From Clostridia bacterium (GTDB taxonomy: Bacteria; Bacillota; Clostridia; Oscillospirales; CAG-272): a DNA stretch of 64,000 nt. Location: NCBI GenBank assembly GCA_017481595.1, contig JAFUOY010000040.1, positions 46,260-110,259 on the forward strand, written 5' to 3'. Under the pieces are notes generated by a model. That model saw nothing but the letters and a program-made list of their open reading frames with translations. It made no database searches and was not told the origin of the DNA. Made by a program: the position numbers and the translations under genes. Positions within the stretch are counted from its first letter, which is position 1. The number at the start of each line of letters is the position of its first letter. Positions 35,162 through 43,537 of this stretch are shown here, piece by piece.

Positions 35162-36661
35162 TTACAATTTCAATATATTTTTTACAGTATCGGCAATAGC
35201 GTTTACCGTATCCGTGCTTGTCATACTTATTATATTGGTTCTCTTTTCTGCAAGCTCCCCTGCTTTGCCGTTTATATACGCCCCTGCTGACACAAGGGTA
35301 AGGGTATCGCAAACACCATCCCCTTGAGAAAGGATTCCAAGAAGGATGCCCGATAACACGTCACCGCTTCCCGCAGTTGCCATTCCTGCCGTACCGCTTG
35401 TGGAAATAAGGACGTCTTTTCCGTCGGCTATTACGGTGGACGCTCCCTTTAACAATACGGTGCAGCCGTATTTTTTTGCAAAATCAAGGGCTGAATTTAT
35501 GGGATCATCTAAAATTCCTTTTATGGGAATACCCGACAGGCGTTCAAACTCCTTTGGATGCGGCGTTATAACCACGTTGCATTTTGTATTTTTTAAAATA
35601 TCAATACCGTATTTTGAAATTGCGTTTAAGCCGTCGGCGTCAATTACAACGGTAATAGCGTAATTTTCCAACACGTGGTTGACAATTTTATAGGTTTCCT
35701 CGTTGCATCCCATACCCATACCGATGGCTGCGACGCGCACGCCCTTTAAAAGTCCGTCTATTTCCTCTTTAATGAAAACAGCGCTTCCGTCCTTATCGCT
35801 TAAGGGGTAAAAGGTGCTTTCCACAAGATGGGGAGAAACGGAAGGGTAAAGGCTTTTTCCCGTGGCTAATTTAACCACTCCCGCCCCCATTTTAAGGGAG
35901 GAAAGGGCAAGATTTGCAAGCTTTATAGCGCCCGAATATTCCATACATCCGCCAATTAAGGCTACGTAGCCGTAATCCCCTTTGTTGGAAAACGCTTTGC
36001 GCTCTTTAAAAGCCCTTTTACAGTCCCCATCCTCAAAAATGCCGTAGGGAGTGTCGATTATTTCAATTCCGATAGGGCAATTTACTATTTTTCCGATAAT
36101 ATCCTTTGCCATTCCGAGAAAATGTCCGCTTTTTAAAGTTCCGATGGAAATTGTAATATCCGATCTTACGGCGCACTCATACATACCCGAATCTCCGTTA
36201 AGACCGCTGTTTATATCCACGGATACAACGTATGCTCCGCTTTTGTTTATCGCTTCTATTACTGCGCGCTCAGGCTCTCTCGGTACACCCTTAAAGCCTG
36301 TTCCGAAAATACAGTCTACAATAATATCATAGGAGGAAAAATCGCATTTTTCCCGAGGGAGTGTGCGAATTTCTGATTTTTTACACCTTTCAAAGTAATA
36401 TTTTCCGTCAGGAGAGAATTTATCCTCGCTTATTAAAACGATATCACAGTCAAAACCATTTTCCTTAAGTATAAGGGCAAGAGCGTATCCGTCACCCGCG
36501 TTATTACCGCTACCCGAGATAATTGCTATTTTGCCATTCCACTTGACACTGTTATATACACCCATAGCCGCGCGGTACATAAGCTCAATACCCGAAACAC
36601 CGCCTTCTATGGTTGCAAGATCGCTTTTTCTCATAAGATCCGTCGATACGGCAGAGAGCAT
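35162..36661 (-). CDS. nnr: Bifunctional NAD(P)H-hydrate epimerase / ADP-dependent dehydratase
   Basis: The 499-residue protein fuses the two metabolite-repair domains. Residues 1-200 are the YjeF_N epimerase with ISGSGNNAGDGYALAL and DCIFGTGFKG; residues 220-495 are the ribokinase-like dehydratase with KLATG, VVITPHPKEFERLSG and GTAGMATAGSGDVLSGILLG. It repairs hydrated NADH and NADPH, recycling both epimers. It is the last gene of the phosphoesterase-rhamnosidase operon, 21 bases behind the rhamnosidase gene, an unrelated pairing. AGGAGG is present upstream of the ATG. Confidence 0.95.
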   Translation of the reverse strand: MLSAVSTDLMRKSDLATIEGGVSGIELMYRAAMGVYNSVKWNGKIAIISGSGNNAGDGYALALILKENGFDCDIVLISEDKFSPDGKYYFERCKKSEIRTLPREKCDFSSYDIIVDCIFGTGFKGVPREPERAVIEAINKSGAYVVSVDINSGLNGDSGMYECAVRSDITISIGTLKSGHFLGMAKDIIGKIVNCPIGIEIIDTPYGIFEDGDCKRAFKERKAFSNKGDYGYVALIGGCMEYSGAIKLANLALSSLKMGAGVVKLATGKSLYPSVSPHLVESTFYPLSDKDGSAVFIKEEIDGLLKGVRVAAIGMGMGCNEETYKIVNHVLENYAITVVIDADGLNAISKYGIDILKNTKCNVVITPHPKEFERLSGIPIKGILDDPINSALDFAKKYGCTVLLKGASTVIADGKDVLISTSGTAGMATAGSGDVLSGILLGILSQGDGVCDTLTLVSAGAYINGKAGELAEKRTNIISMTSTDTVNAIADTVKNILKL

Positions 36662-36682
36662 AAGATCTCCTCCTTTGGTTTA

Positions 36683-38707
36683 TTAAATAGTTATTCTAAG
36701 CTCCTCACCCTTACATACGGGGTATCTTACGCCGTTATATACAAGGGTGCCTCCCTCCATATCCGTAAGCACGGTAATGGAGCATTTATCCATTTTTACA
36801 GACACGTATCCGTCCAAAACGGGCACCTTACCCTCAATATTGTTAAAGCACATAAGATTTGGTACTATATCAAAGGTAGCGTATCCTGCTGATGTGGGTC
36901 TTACTCCTAAAGCATATTTGCCAAGGAGATAAATGGGAGATGCGCCCCAGGCGTGACAAAGACTCTTACCGTATTTTTCACCGTACATTGCGTAATGCTC
37001 CGTGCCCTGCATCTTGGGATCAAATTCCTCCCAGATAGTGGTTGCACCAAGTCTGAGCATACCGCCCCAATAGCTGTCAAGCATATCCGTCACGTATTTA
37101 AAGTCCCCTATTTTACACATAGCATCAAGCTCATAAAACTCAAAATAAGGCGTGGTAATAGGAGCGATTTCCTTATTGTAAATTACATTTTTAATAATAC
37201 TGTCCTGTCTTTCCTTACTTGTAAGGTCGAAAAGGAGAGCGAATATATTTGCGTGTCTTGTTACGTTTCTTCTGCCCGAGGTATAGTCGTCAACGAAGGC
37301 GCCCTTTTCCTTGTCCCAATAGAGCTGATTTATCCTTTCCTCCATATACCTTGCGCGGTCAAGACAGTAGTCCTTTGTCTTTGTATCGTCAAGAAGCTCA
37401 GCGCAGCTTGCCATAGCCTTATAGGAATGGCAAAGAAGCATTTGCTCAGCGCAGATGGGTCCCTCTTTTCTGTCAAACTGCGCCCAGTCGATAAATACCC
37501 AGTCGCCGTTTCTCGTGGTGTACATCTTATCCTCGGACAAGCGTCCCTCAATAAACTCAAGAGTTGCGAGCATATCGGGATAAACGTCCCTTACAAACTC
37601 TGTATCCTTTGTAAAATAGTAATAGTCCCATATGGAGCATATCCAATAGAAGGTATAGTCGGTTATAGTGTTGATATGGGTGGTAATGGGAGCGCGGCCT
37701 CTTAGCATACGGATAGTGCGCTTTACCGTTTCCTTATCTCTTGTAAGATAATAGTTTACAAAATAGCTCTGGTACGCATCTCCGCTCCATACCCAGCGGT
37801 CACGCTTGATGCCGTCGAAAAATCCCTCTCTCATATTGAGATGGAGAGTGTATACACAGGTATCCCATATCTTGTTTATAAGCTCGTTATCGCACTTGAA
37901 CTCAGCCACGTCCTCAATATCGAGATACTCAAAATCAAGATAAAGCTCCGTTTCACCCTCAAAGTCGGGTATGTAGGCGTATCTTAATGCGGAGCTTTGG
38001 CTGACGTATTCTCCGTCCTTTACAATGGCGTTTAAAACGTTGTTCGCTTCGTAAATATCCGTTGCCTCCTCAACGGTCTCGCCAAGGACGATAAGAAGCT
38101 CGCAATTTTTCGGAATTGTGTTCTTTAAGGTGATCTTTCCAAACACTTCCTTGCCAAAATCGTATACAACACCCCCTGCTGTCCTTGTAATTGACACAGG
38201 GTCAAGCCTTTTATAGGAGAATTTAAACACCTCGGGGTCGTCATCGGGACTTAAGTAGCTGTTATTGCAGCCCGCCTTTTCTCCCTTTTTGTCAAAATCG
38301 TTTACTTCCCAGCTTTCATCTGAAGCAAAGGTGTCTCCCTTTATGTAAAAGCAAGGGAATCCGCTGTTTTTAAAGCCTGTGAGTCTTACGGTGTATTCCC
38401 CCTTTTCAAGCTCCACCTTTGTGCCGGGGGCGTGATATTTGCCGTTTATTATCATACAGGCGTTATCCGCGTTTGAGAAAAACTCCACCGTTTCCTTATT
38501 CTCTATTTTTGCTTTTTTGATAAGAGTGCAATTTCTTCTCGGAGCATCCACGCGCCACATAGGATAATAATACGTGTCGGCAACATCAATTTCCTTTTGG
38601 GAATTAAGATTTTTATATACTCCGTTTACCCTTCTTCTGTTATGCAAAAGCATACTGTGATAAAGCTCAAAATCACCTGGGTACCATATCCATTTAGACT
38701 GCTTCAT
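36683..38707 (-). CDS. Cytoplasmic alpha-L-rhamnosidase-like enzyme (GH78)
   Basis: The 674-residue protein has no signal peptide. Residues 1-230 are beta-domains (WIWYPGD start, RRNCTLIKKAKIENKETVEFFSNADNACMIINGK accessory sandwich), 240-600 the six-hairpin barrel, and 600-674 a C-terminal beta-sandwich. In the barrel, DGIKRDRWVWSGDAYQS carries the acidic general-acid region expected of bacterial rhamnosidases (Asp and Arg-Asp around residue 300), with WICSIWDYYYFTKD, WVFIDWAQ and WEEFDPKMQGTEHY further along. It would release L-rhamnose from plant or bacterial glycans or from flavonoids taken up by the cell. It overlaps the phosphoesterase gene by four bases (ATGA), so the two are translated together. 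Confidence 0.82.
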   Translation of the reverse strand: MKQSKWIWYPGDFELYHSMLLHNRRRVNGVYKNLNSQKEIDVADTYYYPMWRVDAPRRNCTLIKKAKIENKETVEFFSNADNACMIINGKYHAPGTKVELEKGEYTVRLTGFKNSGFPCFYIKGDTFASDESWEVNDFDKKGEKAGCNNSYLSPDDDPEVFKFSYKRLDPVSITRTAGGVVYDFGKEVFGKITLKNTIPKNCELLIVLGETVEEATDIYEANNVLNAIVKDGEYVSQSSALRYAYIPDFEGETELYLDFEYLDIEDVAEFKCDNELINKIWDTCVYTLHLNMREGFFDGIKRDRWVWSGDAYQSYFVNYYLTRDKETVKRTIRMLRGRAPITTHINTITDYTFYWICSIWDYYYFTKDTEFVRDVYPDMLATLEFIEGRLSEDKMYTTRNGDWVFIDWAQFDRKEGPICAEQMLLCHSYKAMASCAELLDDTKTKDYCLDRARYMEERINQLYWDKEKGAFVDDYTSGRRNVTRHANIFALLFDLTSKERQDSIIKNVIYNKEIAPITTPYFEFYELDAMCKIGDFKYVTDMLDSYWGGMLRLGATTIWEEFDPKMQGTEHYAMYGEKYGKSLCHAWGASPIYLLGKYALGVRPTSAGYATFDIVPNLMCFNNIEGKVPVLDGYVSVKMDKCSITVLTDMEGGTLVYNGVRYPVCKGEELRITI

Positions 38708-39426
38708 TGTTTTTCTTCCCTTTCTATCATAAGTAATATTATTTCGGGCTTGTTATTTATTCTCGGTATAAAATGGGGGTTGCCAACTCCTTTGCTGACT
38801 ATCAATCTGCCTTCGTATATACCGCAGGTATATTTTGGGAAAATACCTTGACCCGGGGCAAACAAGCCTCTTCCAAAAAATCTCCACTGTCCGCCGTGAG
38901 CGTGTCCCGACAGGATCAGGTCTATATTTTTATCCCTGATATACGTAGGATAATACTCGGGGTGGTGGCAAAGAAGCACCTTATACCCCTCTATTTTTGA
39001 AAAAGCCTTCAACCACTCCGTATTCGGAGGGGGTGTTGATCCAAAATGGGTCTGCTTTTTATCGGCAGTATAGCCCGAGGTAAGACCGCCTATCTTAACG
39101 CCCATAAATTCCGTATACTCGTTATCAAGCACCGTCGCACCCGTTTTCTTAAGGAGAGCGACGGGGTCAGAGGACATTTTGAATTCGTGATTTCCAATGG
39201 ACACAAATGTTGGATAATCTTTTGCGCATTCTTTAAGAAGCTCAATACCGTTTTTATAGTTATTATCATTGTGGATAACGTCCCCCGGGATCAAAACTGC
39301 GGTTGGATCTGTTTTTCTTATCGCGTCCAATACGGGGACGGGTGGGCAGCCGTGAAGGTCGGACACCACCGCAAATTTTAAATTGTTTTCTATTCTTGCC
39401 TTAAACGTATATTTTGTTATTACCAT
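38704..39426 (-). CDS. Calcineurin-like metallophosphoesterase
   Basis: The 240-residue protein shows the metallophosphoesterase motifs VVSDLHGCPP (GDxH type), IPGDVIHND, SIGNHEFKM and LCHHPEYY plus SGHAHGGQWRF, binding two metal ions. It resembles the YkuE/YaeI-like phosphodiesterases but lacks their membrane anchor. The substrate is unknown. It is first in the operon with rhamnosidase and nnr, with the promoter at 39462-39490. The start overlaps nothing upstream; the ribosome site is a weak AAGGAAA. Confidence 0.88.
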   Translation of the reverse strand: MVITKYTFKARIENNLKFAVVSDLHGCPPVPVLDAIRKTDPTAVLIPGDVIHNDNNYKNGIELLKECAKDYPTFVSIGNHEFKMSSDPVALLKKTGATVLDNEYTEFMGVKIGGLTSGYTADKKQTHFGSTPPPNTEWLKAFSKIEGYKVLLCHHPEYYPTYIRDKNIDLILSGHAHGGQWRFFGRGLFAPGQGIFPKYTCGIYEGRLIVSKGVGNPHFIPRINNKPEIILLMIEREEKQ

Positions 39427-39461
39427 TTTTCCTTAACGCTTACAAAAAATAATATAATTAA

Positions 39462-39490
39462 AGTATATCATATTCGATTTCTGTTGTCAA
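39462..39490 (-). promoter_or_regulatory. Promoter of the phosphoesterase-rhamnosidase-nnr operon
   Basis: Minus strand TTGACA (39485-39490), 17-base spacer, TATACT (39462-39467). Confidence 0.8.
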
Positions 39491-39516
39491 CAATTCTAAT
39501 ACTCTTGCCTAAACAT

Positions 39517-39544
39517 AAAAGCGGCATCATAAGACACCGCTTTT
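39517..39544 (-). terminator. Terminator of the small lipoprotein gene
   Basis: AAAAGCGG (39517-39524) pairs with CCGCTTTT (39537-39544), with inner pairing and T run on the minus strand. Confidence 0.75.
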
Positions 39545-39551
39545 ATTACAA

Positions 39552-39971
39552 TTACTTAAGTTCAATCTTGTAAATATTTGCTACATCCTCAAGATATACT
39601 ACTTCAACTTCAACATTCTTATCCTTATATTCAATGTTATATACACCGTAAAAATAAGGATTGTTATCAATATCAAACTTATTGTCCCACTCCACAAGGC
39701 TGATCTTGATCTGTCTTGGATTGGCACCCTTTACTACTGCAGATATAGCTTCCTCAACAGGCTCAAAGCTTTTTTCGCTCATACCAATTACAAGATCGGA
39801 TACGTCAACGGATTCTCCTCTTTGAATTACATTAACAATAGCCTGAACCTTATTTGTCGCAGGAAACTCGCTATCCAACGTAGTAGCTACATCATTTCCT
39901 CCGCAGCCAACTGCGGTAACGGTCATAATAATCATAACGAGTATAAGTAATGCTCTTACAAACTTTTTCAT
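39552..39971 (-). CDS. Small lipoprotein, unknown function
   Basis: The 139-residue protein has a lipoprotein signal (MKKFVRALLILVMIIMTV, lipobox AVGC) followed by GGNDVATTLDSE and an alpha/beta domain of about 100 residues ending VVYLEDVANIYKIELK. No family was recognised. It is monocistronic with its own promoter (40005-40033) and terminator. The mature domain contains a Phe-rich stretch FYGVYNIEYKDKNVEVEVVY, suggestive of a beta-sheet. A role in the envelope is all that can be inferred. Confidence 0.72.
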   Translation of the reverse strand: MKKFVRALLILVMIIMTVTAVGCGGNDVATTLDSEFPATNKVQAIVNVIQRGESVDVSDLVIGMSEKSFEPVEEAISAVVKGANPRQIKISLVEWDNKFDIDNNPYFYGVYNIEYKDKNVEVEVVYLEDVANIYKIELK

Positions 39972-40004
39972 TATTTTACCTCACATATTAGTCTTTACTT
40001 AAAT

Positions 40005-40033
40005 AGTATACTATTTTTGCCCTGCTTTGTCAA
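40005..40033 (-). promoter_or_regulatory. Promoter of the lipoprotein gene at 39552-39971
   Basis: Minus strand TTGACA (40028-40033), 17-base spacer, TATACT (40005-40010). Confidence 0.8.
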
Positions 40034-40067
40034 GTGAGAACGGAGGTAAATTACATAAAAGATTTCA

Positions 40068-41048
40068 TCACACCAATATCTCGTTTTCGCACCCTTGGGA
40101 GCTTTTTAACGCAATTATATTTTCCACCGTTGTTCTTGCTATATTTTCAAGAGCCTCAGAGGTAAGATACGCCTGATGAGACGTTACGATCACGTTGGGC
40201 ATTGAAATGAGCCTTGCCAAAATATCGTCCTTAATTATGTGCCCTGACAGATCCTCAAAAAAGAAGTCGGACTCCTCCTCGTAGACGTCAAGACAGGCGC
40301 CGCCTATTTTACGGGATTTTATACCGTCAAGGAGAGCTTCCGCATCTATAAGAGCGCCCCTTGAGGTGTTTATAAGTATCACTCCCTTTTTCATTTTACT
40401 TATCGCGCTTTCATTTATTAAGTGATAGGTTTCGTCATTCAAGGGACAATGCAAGGATATTATATCGCTTTTTGCAAATATCTCATCAAGAGGTACGTAC
40501 CTCACAAAATCAGTATAAGTGCATATCTTATCATATGCTAATATATTCATATTAAAGCCCTTACAAAGGTCCAAAAAGGCTTTTCCTATACGTCCCGTGC
40601 CAACAATTCCAACGGTTTTGCCGTTTAAATCAAAGCCTGTAAGACCGTTTAAGCTGAAATTAAAATCCTTTGTTCTTATATACGCTCTGTGTATTTTTCT
40701 TACGGAGCAAAGGAGCATAGCCATAGCGTGCTCCGCTATGGAATAGGGAGAATACGATGGTACTCTTGCAACTCTTATTTTTCCCTTTGCGTATTTTATA
40801 TCCACGTTATTATATCCTGCGCACCTCATTACGAGTATTGTTATTCCGTAGCTGCACAAGGCGTCAATAACGTTTTTATTTATATCGTCGTTTACAAAGG
40901 CGCAAACACCCTCGTATCCGTTTGCAAGCTCTACAGTATCCTCGTTTAGCTTGGTGTCAAAATATTTTATGCTTATTTCCGTATTATTTATATATTTTTC
41001 AAAGGAGTCCTTATCGTAGGGCTTTGCATCAAAAAATGCTATTTTCAT
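40068..41048 (-). CDS. D-lactate dehydrogenase-like 2-hydroxyacid dehydrogenase (paralogue)
   Basis: The 326-residue NAD-dependent D-2-hydroxyacid dehydrogenase has VRMCAGYNNVD-like MRCAGYNNVDI, the Rossmann motif VGIVGTGRIGKAF, the catalytic Arg in INTSRGALID, Glu in DVYEEES and His in SHQAYLT. It reduces pyruvate or a related oxoacid to the D-hydroxyacid. It is a full-length homologue of the gene at 46107-47141 but lacks that protein's cysteine-rich tail. It lies alone, divergent from the small lipoprotein gene at 41201. The start is preceded by AAGAGGTG. Confidence 0.9.
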   Translation of the reverse strand: MKIAFFDAKPYDKDSFEKYINNTEISIKYFDTKLNEDTVELANGYEGVCAFVNDDINKNVIDALCSYGITILVMRCAGYNNVDIKYAKGKIRVARVPSYSPYSIAEHAMAMLLCSVRKIHRAYIRTKDFNFSLNGLTGFDLNGKTVGIVGTGRIGKAFLDLCKGFNMNILAYDKICTYTDFVRYVPLDEIFAKSDIISLHCPLNDETYHLINESAISKMKKGVILINTSRGALIDAEALLDGIKSRKIGGACLDVYEEESDFFFEDLSGHIIKDDILARLISMPNVIVTSHQAYLTSEALENIARTTVENIIALKSSQGCENEILV

Positions 41049-41135
41049 TCATTTCACCTCTTAAGATATAGGCTTTCCATTTCTTTGTTTTTTATGTAAA
41101 CGGTGCGTTTCTTTAAATGTACTTTAAAAACCGTA

Positions 41136-41164
41136 TTGACAAAATCTACTAAACGGAGTATAAT
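41136..41164 (+). promoter_or_regulatory. Perfect-consensus promoter of the small lipoprotein gene
   Basis: TTGACA (41136-41141), exactly 17 bases, TATAAT (41159-41164). Together with AAGGAG at seven bases this suggests strong expression. Confidence 0.88.
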
Positions 41165-41200
41165 ATAGGTACAAATATAATTTTGAAAAGGAGAAATATT

Positions 41201-41566
41201 ATGAAGAAAATCGTTTCTTTGGCACTCGTAATCGTAATGCTCGTATGCGTACTTGCATCCTGTGGTAACATCTCTGAATCTTACGCTAAGAAGATCAACG
41301 AGGCTGCTGCTAATAAGGAGCACTACACATATAGCCAGGTTATTGAAGATCTCGGCGGTAAGGAAAAGGTTGCTGACCTTACAATTTCCGTTCCTGTTGT
41401 AGGTGCAAGCGGTACTGTAATAGCTGTTAAGGGCTGCTCCTCTTGGGATGACATCAAAGCTAAGATCGATGCAGGCGAGACTGTAAAGGGTATTGTAGTA
41501 GTTGTTGCTGCCGACAAGGCTATCAGCGCTGAATACAGAGAAATCTCTGCAAGCGACAAGAAATAA
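41201..41566 (+). CDS. Small secreted lipoprotein, probably highly expressed
   Basis: The ATG at 41201 has AAGGAG seven bases upstream and follows the full-consensus promoter; the longer open frame starting at 41183 is not used. The 121-residue protein has a lipoprotein signal (MKKIVSLALVIVMLVCV, lipobox LASC) and a mature part of about 100 residues with GKEKVADLTISVPVVGASGTVIAVKGC and VKGIVVVVAADKAISAEYR. No family was recognised. The gene uses a restricted set of codons (many GCT, AAG, ATC, GTT), unlike its neighbours, as often seen in abundant proteins. This was judged by eye. Confidence 0.78.
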   Translation: MKKIVSLALVIVMLVCVLASCGNISESYAKKINEAAANKEHYTYSQVIEDLGGKEKVADLTISVPVVGASGTVIAVKGCSSWDDIKAKIDAGETVKGIVVVVAADKAISAEYREISASDKK

Positions 41567-41578
41567 TTCGTCTACATA

Positions 41579-41607
41579 AAAGCTGCAACCTCGGGTTGCA
41601 GCTTTTT
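41579..41607 (+). terminator. Terminator of the small lipoprotein gene
   Basis: AAGCTGCAACC pairs with GGTTGCAGCTT around TCG, then TTTT. Confidence 0.88.
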
Positions 41608-41623
41608 GTTATATAAAGGCGTA

Positions 41624-41653
41624 TTGACAAGGCGTGTACAGATAAGATATAAT
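41624..41653 (+). promoter_or_regulatory. Promoter of the nitroreductase gene
   Basis: TTGACA (41624-41629), 18-base spacer, TATAAT (41648-41653). Confidence 0.82.
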
Positions 41654-41683
41654 AATCATATAACTTATAAAAGAGGTTTTATT

Positions 41684-42409
41684 ATGAATGATATAATAAA
41701 AGCGCTGAACAGCCGAAAATCAACCCGTGTTTTTCTTGACCGTGAGATACCGAAGGAAATAAAGAACGCGATAATAAACGCCGCTTGTCAGGCTCCTACT
41801 GCGGGAAATCAGCAGCTATATACAATTATTGACGTAACTGACCAAAAGATAAAGGACCGCCTTGTAAATACCTGTGATAATCAGCCATTTATTGCAAGCG
41901 CGAAAATGGTGCTTATTTTTTGCGCGGATTGTAAAAAGTGGTACGACGCCTTCAAATATGCGGGGTGTGAGCCTCGAGAGCCCGAGGCGGGAGATCTGTT
42001 CCTTGCCGTAAGCGATGCAAATATTGCGGCGCAGAATGCGGTGACCGCCGCAGAAAGCTTTGGAATAGGATCCTGCTATATTGGTGATATTATGGAAAAC
42101 TGCGAGGAGCAGCGCGCTCTTCTAAATCTGCCGAAATACGTTTTCCCTGCGGCAATGCTTGTGTTCGGATATCCTACGGAGCAGCAGATAAATAGAAGCA
42201 AGCCGCGCCGCGCGGATATTGAGCATATAGTACACGAAAACTCCTATCGTGAGATGGATAAGGAGGAGCTGACCGACCTTTTCTCCATTCGCACGGATAA
42301 CAGACCCTACGCGGACTATATGAAAGCATTTTGTGAAAGGAAATACAACTCCGAATTTTCAAGGGAGATGTCCCGTTCTGTAAACGAATATTTAAAACAG
42401 TTTAGATAA
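41684..42409 (+). CDS. Nitroreductase-family FMN oxidoreductase
   Basis: The start at 41684 (MNDIIKALNSRKSTRVFLD) has AGAGG seven bases upstream; the longer frame is closed off by the promoter at 41624-41653. The 241-residue protein shows the nitroreductase pattern SRKSTRVF (FMN phosphate site), APTAGNQQLY, DANIAAQNAVTAAESFGIGSCYIGDI and the FGYP motif. These enzymes reduce nitro compounds, quinones or flavins with NAD(P)H. The C-terminal 50 residues (ADYMKAFCERKYNSEFSREMSRSVNEYL) extend past the core, as in the NfsA-like subgroup. It is monocistronic and ends at the hairpin that borders repeat copy 2. Confidence 0.88.
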   Translation: MNDIIKALNSRKSTRVFLDREIPKEIKNAIINAACQAPTAGNQQLYTIIDVTDQKIKDRLVNTCDNQPFIASAKMVLIFCADCKKWYDAFKYAGCEPREPEAGDLFLAVSDANIAAQNAVTAAESFGIGSCYIGDIMENCEEQRALLNLPKYVFPAAMLVFGYPTEQQINRSKPRRADIEHIVHENSYREMDKEELTDLFSIRTDNRPYADYMKAFCERKYNSEFSREMSRSVNEYLKQFR

Positions 42410-42420
42410 TAACAATAAAA

Positions 42421-42448
42421 GAGGCTGTCGTATTAAGACAGCCTCTTT
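42421..42448 (+). terminator. Terminator after the nitroreductase gene
   Basis: GAGGCTGTC (42421-42429), loop GTATTAA, GACAGCCTC (42437-42445), TTTC. The hairpin is near-identical to the one at 938-966. Confidence 0.8.
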
Positions 42449-42797
42449 CGTTTGGGGGAAGTGAAATGAGTGTTGACCCAATCCCTTAAATTGTAAAACA
42501 ATTTCAGGGGACCCTTGGGGAAAGCGTGAATGCGTACACTTTGCACGCGGAACTTCCTAAAACATAGTCGTCTCGCGCGCCTCTATGCGCTCGGCTTCGA
42601 CACTCCTTGTTTTAGTTACACACTCATAAAATTAGCACACCGTGCTGATTTTATTTCGTTCACTAAAAAACAGACACATAAGAAAGAAGAGATTTTGCCA
42701 TAAAGCAAAATCTCAACTTTAAATATTTTGATATATACTGAATAATTAGCGTTTAGGTATTAAACGTGTCTGTTTTTGGTCTGTGCTTATTGCAACA
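42421..42797 (-). repeat. Dispersed structured intergenic repeat, copy 2
   Basis: This gene-free region is the reverse-orientation relative of 724-966. On the minus strand it reads GGGTTGTTGCAAT, ACAGACACGTTTAATAC, AAAGTTGAGATTTT, loop, AAAATCTCTTCTTT, ATGTGTCTGTTTTT, then about 120 bases absent from copy 1, GTGTACGCATTCACGCTTTC and the GAGGCTGTC hairpin. The inner stem here is a perfect ten base pairs (GAGATTTTGC/GCAAAATCTC). The extra segment contains a further hairpin AAAATTAGCAC/GTGCTGATTTT near 42628-42652. It begins 11 bases from the rubredoxin stop and lies between converging genes. Confidence 0.8.
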
Positions 42798-42807
42798 ACC
42801 CCATATA

Positions 42808-42966
42808 TTATTCAGCTGCTCTGAAATCGTCCTTGCCTACTCCGCAAAGGGGGCAAACAAAATCCTCGGGAAGATCCTCAAACTTTGTGCCGGGAGCAAT
42901 ACCGTTATCGGGATCGCCTACTGCCTCGTCATATTCCCATCCGCATACGTCACATACATACTTCAT
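42808..42966 (-). CDS. Rubredoxin
   Basis: A short gene of 52 codons reads [19 protein letters not shown] and continues to [14 protein letters not shown], the two CxxC loops that bind one iron atom, with the usual Trp and Tyr residues. AAAGGAG lies eight bases before the ATG. It carries electrons to rubrerythrin, flavodiiron protein or superoxide reductase. It is the last gene of the redox operon (ldhA, ferredoxin, flavodiiron fusion, ferritin, rubredoxin), 40 bases after ferritin. It supplies a soluble rubredoxin in addition to the rubredoxin domains fused in the flavodiiron protein and rubrerythrin. Confidence 0.95.
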   Translation of the reverse strand: MKYVCDVCGWEYDEAVGDPDNGIAPGTKFEDLPEDFVCPLCGVGKDDFRAAE

Positions 42967-43006
42967 AATAAATACTCCTTTAAAATTTTATTGTAATTTT
43001 TAATTA

Positions 43007-43519
43007 TTAAAGCACCAATGAAGGCGCTGTATAAACTCTTGCCTGAAGCTCCTGGTTGAGCATATAAAGGCTCTTGGGGTCTGAGCCGAAAAGCTCCATC
43101 TTCGAGATAAGATCGTTTGCGTTTGTTTCTTCCTCGCCCTGCTCCTTAACGAACCAGTCAAGGAACTGCATAGTTCTGAAATCTTTTACCTCGTAAGCGG
43201 CGCCGTAAATATCGTTGATAAGAGAGGTTACGTACAATTCATGCTCAAGACCTGCCTTAAGCACGTCCATATTGGATTCAAACACCTTATCGGGCTTATC
43301 AATAGCCTCAAGTGTAACCTCCATATTTTCGTTCTGCAGGTAGGTGTAGAAAAGCATTGCGTGATCTCTTTCCTCCTGCGCCTGGATAAGATACCAGTTT
43401 GCAAATCCGTCAAGGCCCTTAGCCTTGAAATAATTTGAAAAATCAAGATAGAGATAAGCGGAATAAAATTCCTTGTTTATCTGCTGATTCAATAATTCGT
43501 GTACCTTCTTGCTTACCAT
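43007..43519 (-). CDS. ftnA: Ferritin
   Basis: The 170-residue four-helix ferritin has NKEFYSAYLYLDFSNYF, QAQEERDHAMLFYTYL (Glu and His ferroxidase ligands), EVTLEAI and WFVKEQGEEE, matching bacterial non-heme FtnA. It oxidises and stores iron, removing the Fe(II) that would feed Fenton chemistry. It lies 18 bases after the flavodiiron protein gene, within the redox operon. The C-terminus ARVYTAPSLVL is typical of the family in length. Confidence 0.95.
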   Translation of the reverse strand: MVSKKVHELLNQQINKEFYSAYLYLDFSNYFKAKGLDGFANWYLIQAQEERDHAMLFYTYLQNENMEVTLEAIDKPDKVFESNMDVLKAGLEHELYVTSLINDIYGAAYEVKDFRTMQFLDWFVKEQGEEETNANDLISKMELFGSDPKSLYMLNQELQARVYTAPSLVL

Positions 43520-43537
43520 AGTCTATTCTCCTTACTG

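Noticed and set aside
41054-41323. A minus-strand frame of 89 codons overlapping the small lipoprotein gene.
   Set aside because: It overlaps a promoter with full consensus and a gene with a clear signal peptide on the other strand, and has no ribosome site.
42540-42660. The extra GC-richer segment of repeat copy 2 as a possible tRNA or known small RNA gene.
   Set aside because: No cloverleaf, T-loop (GGTTCGAAT) or other known RNA signature was found; only simple hairpins are present.
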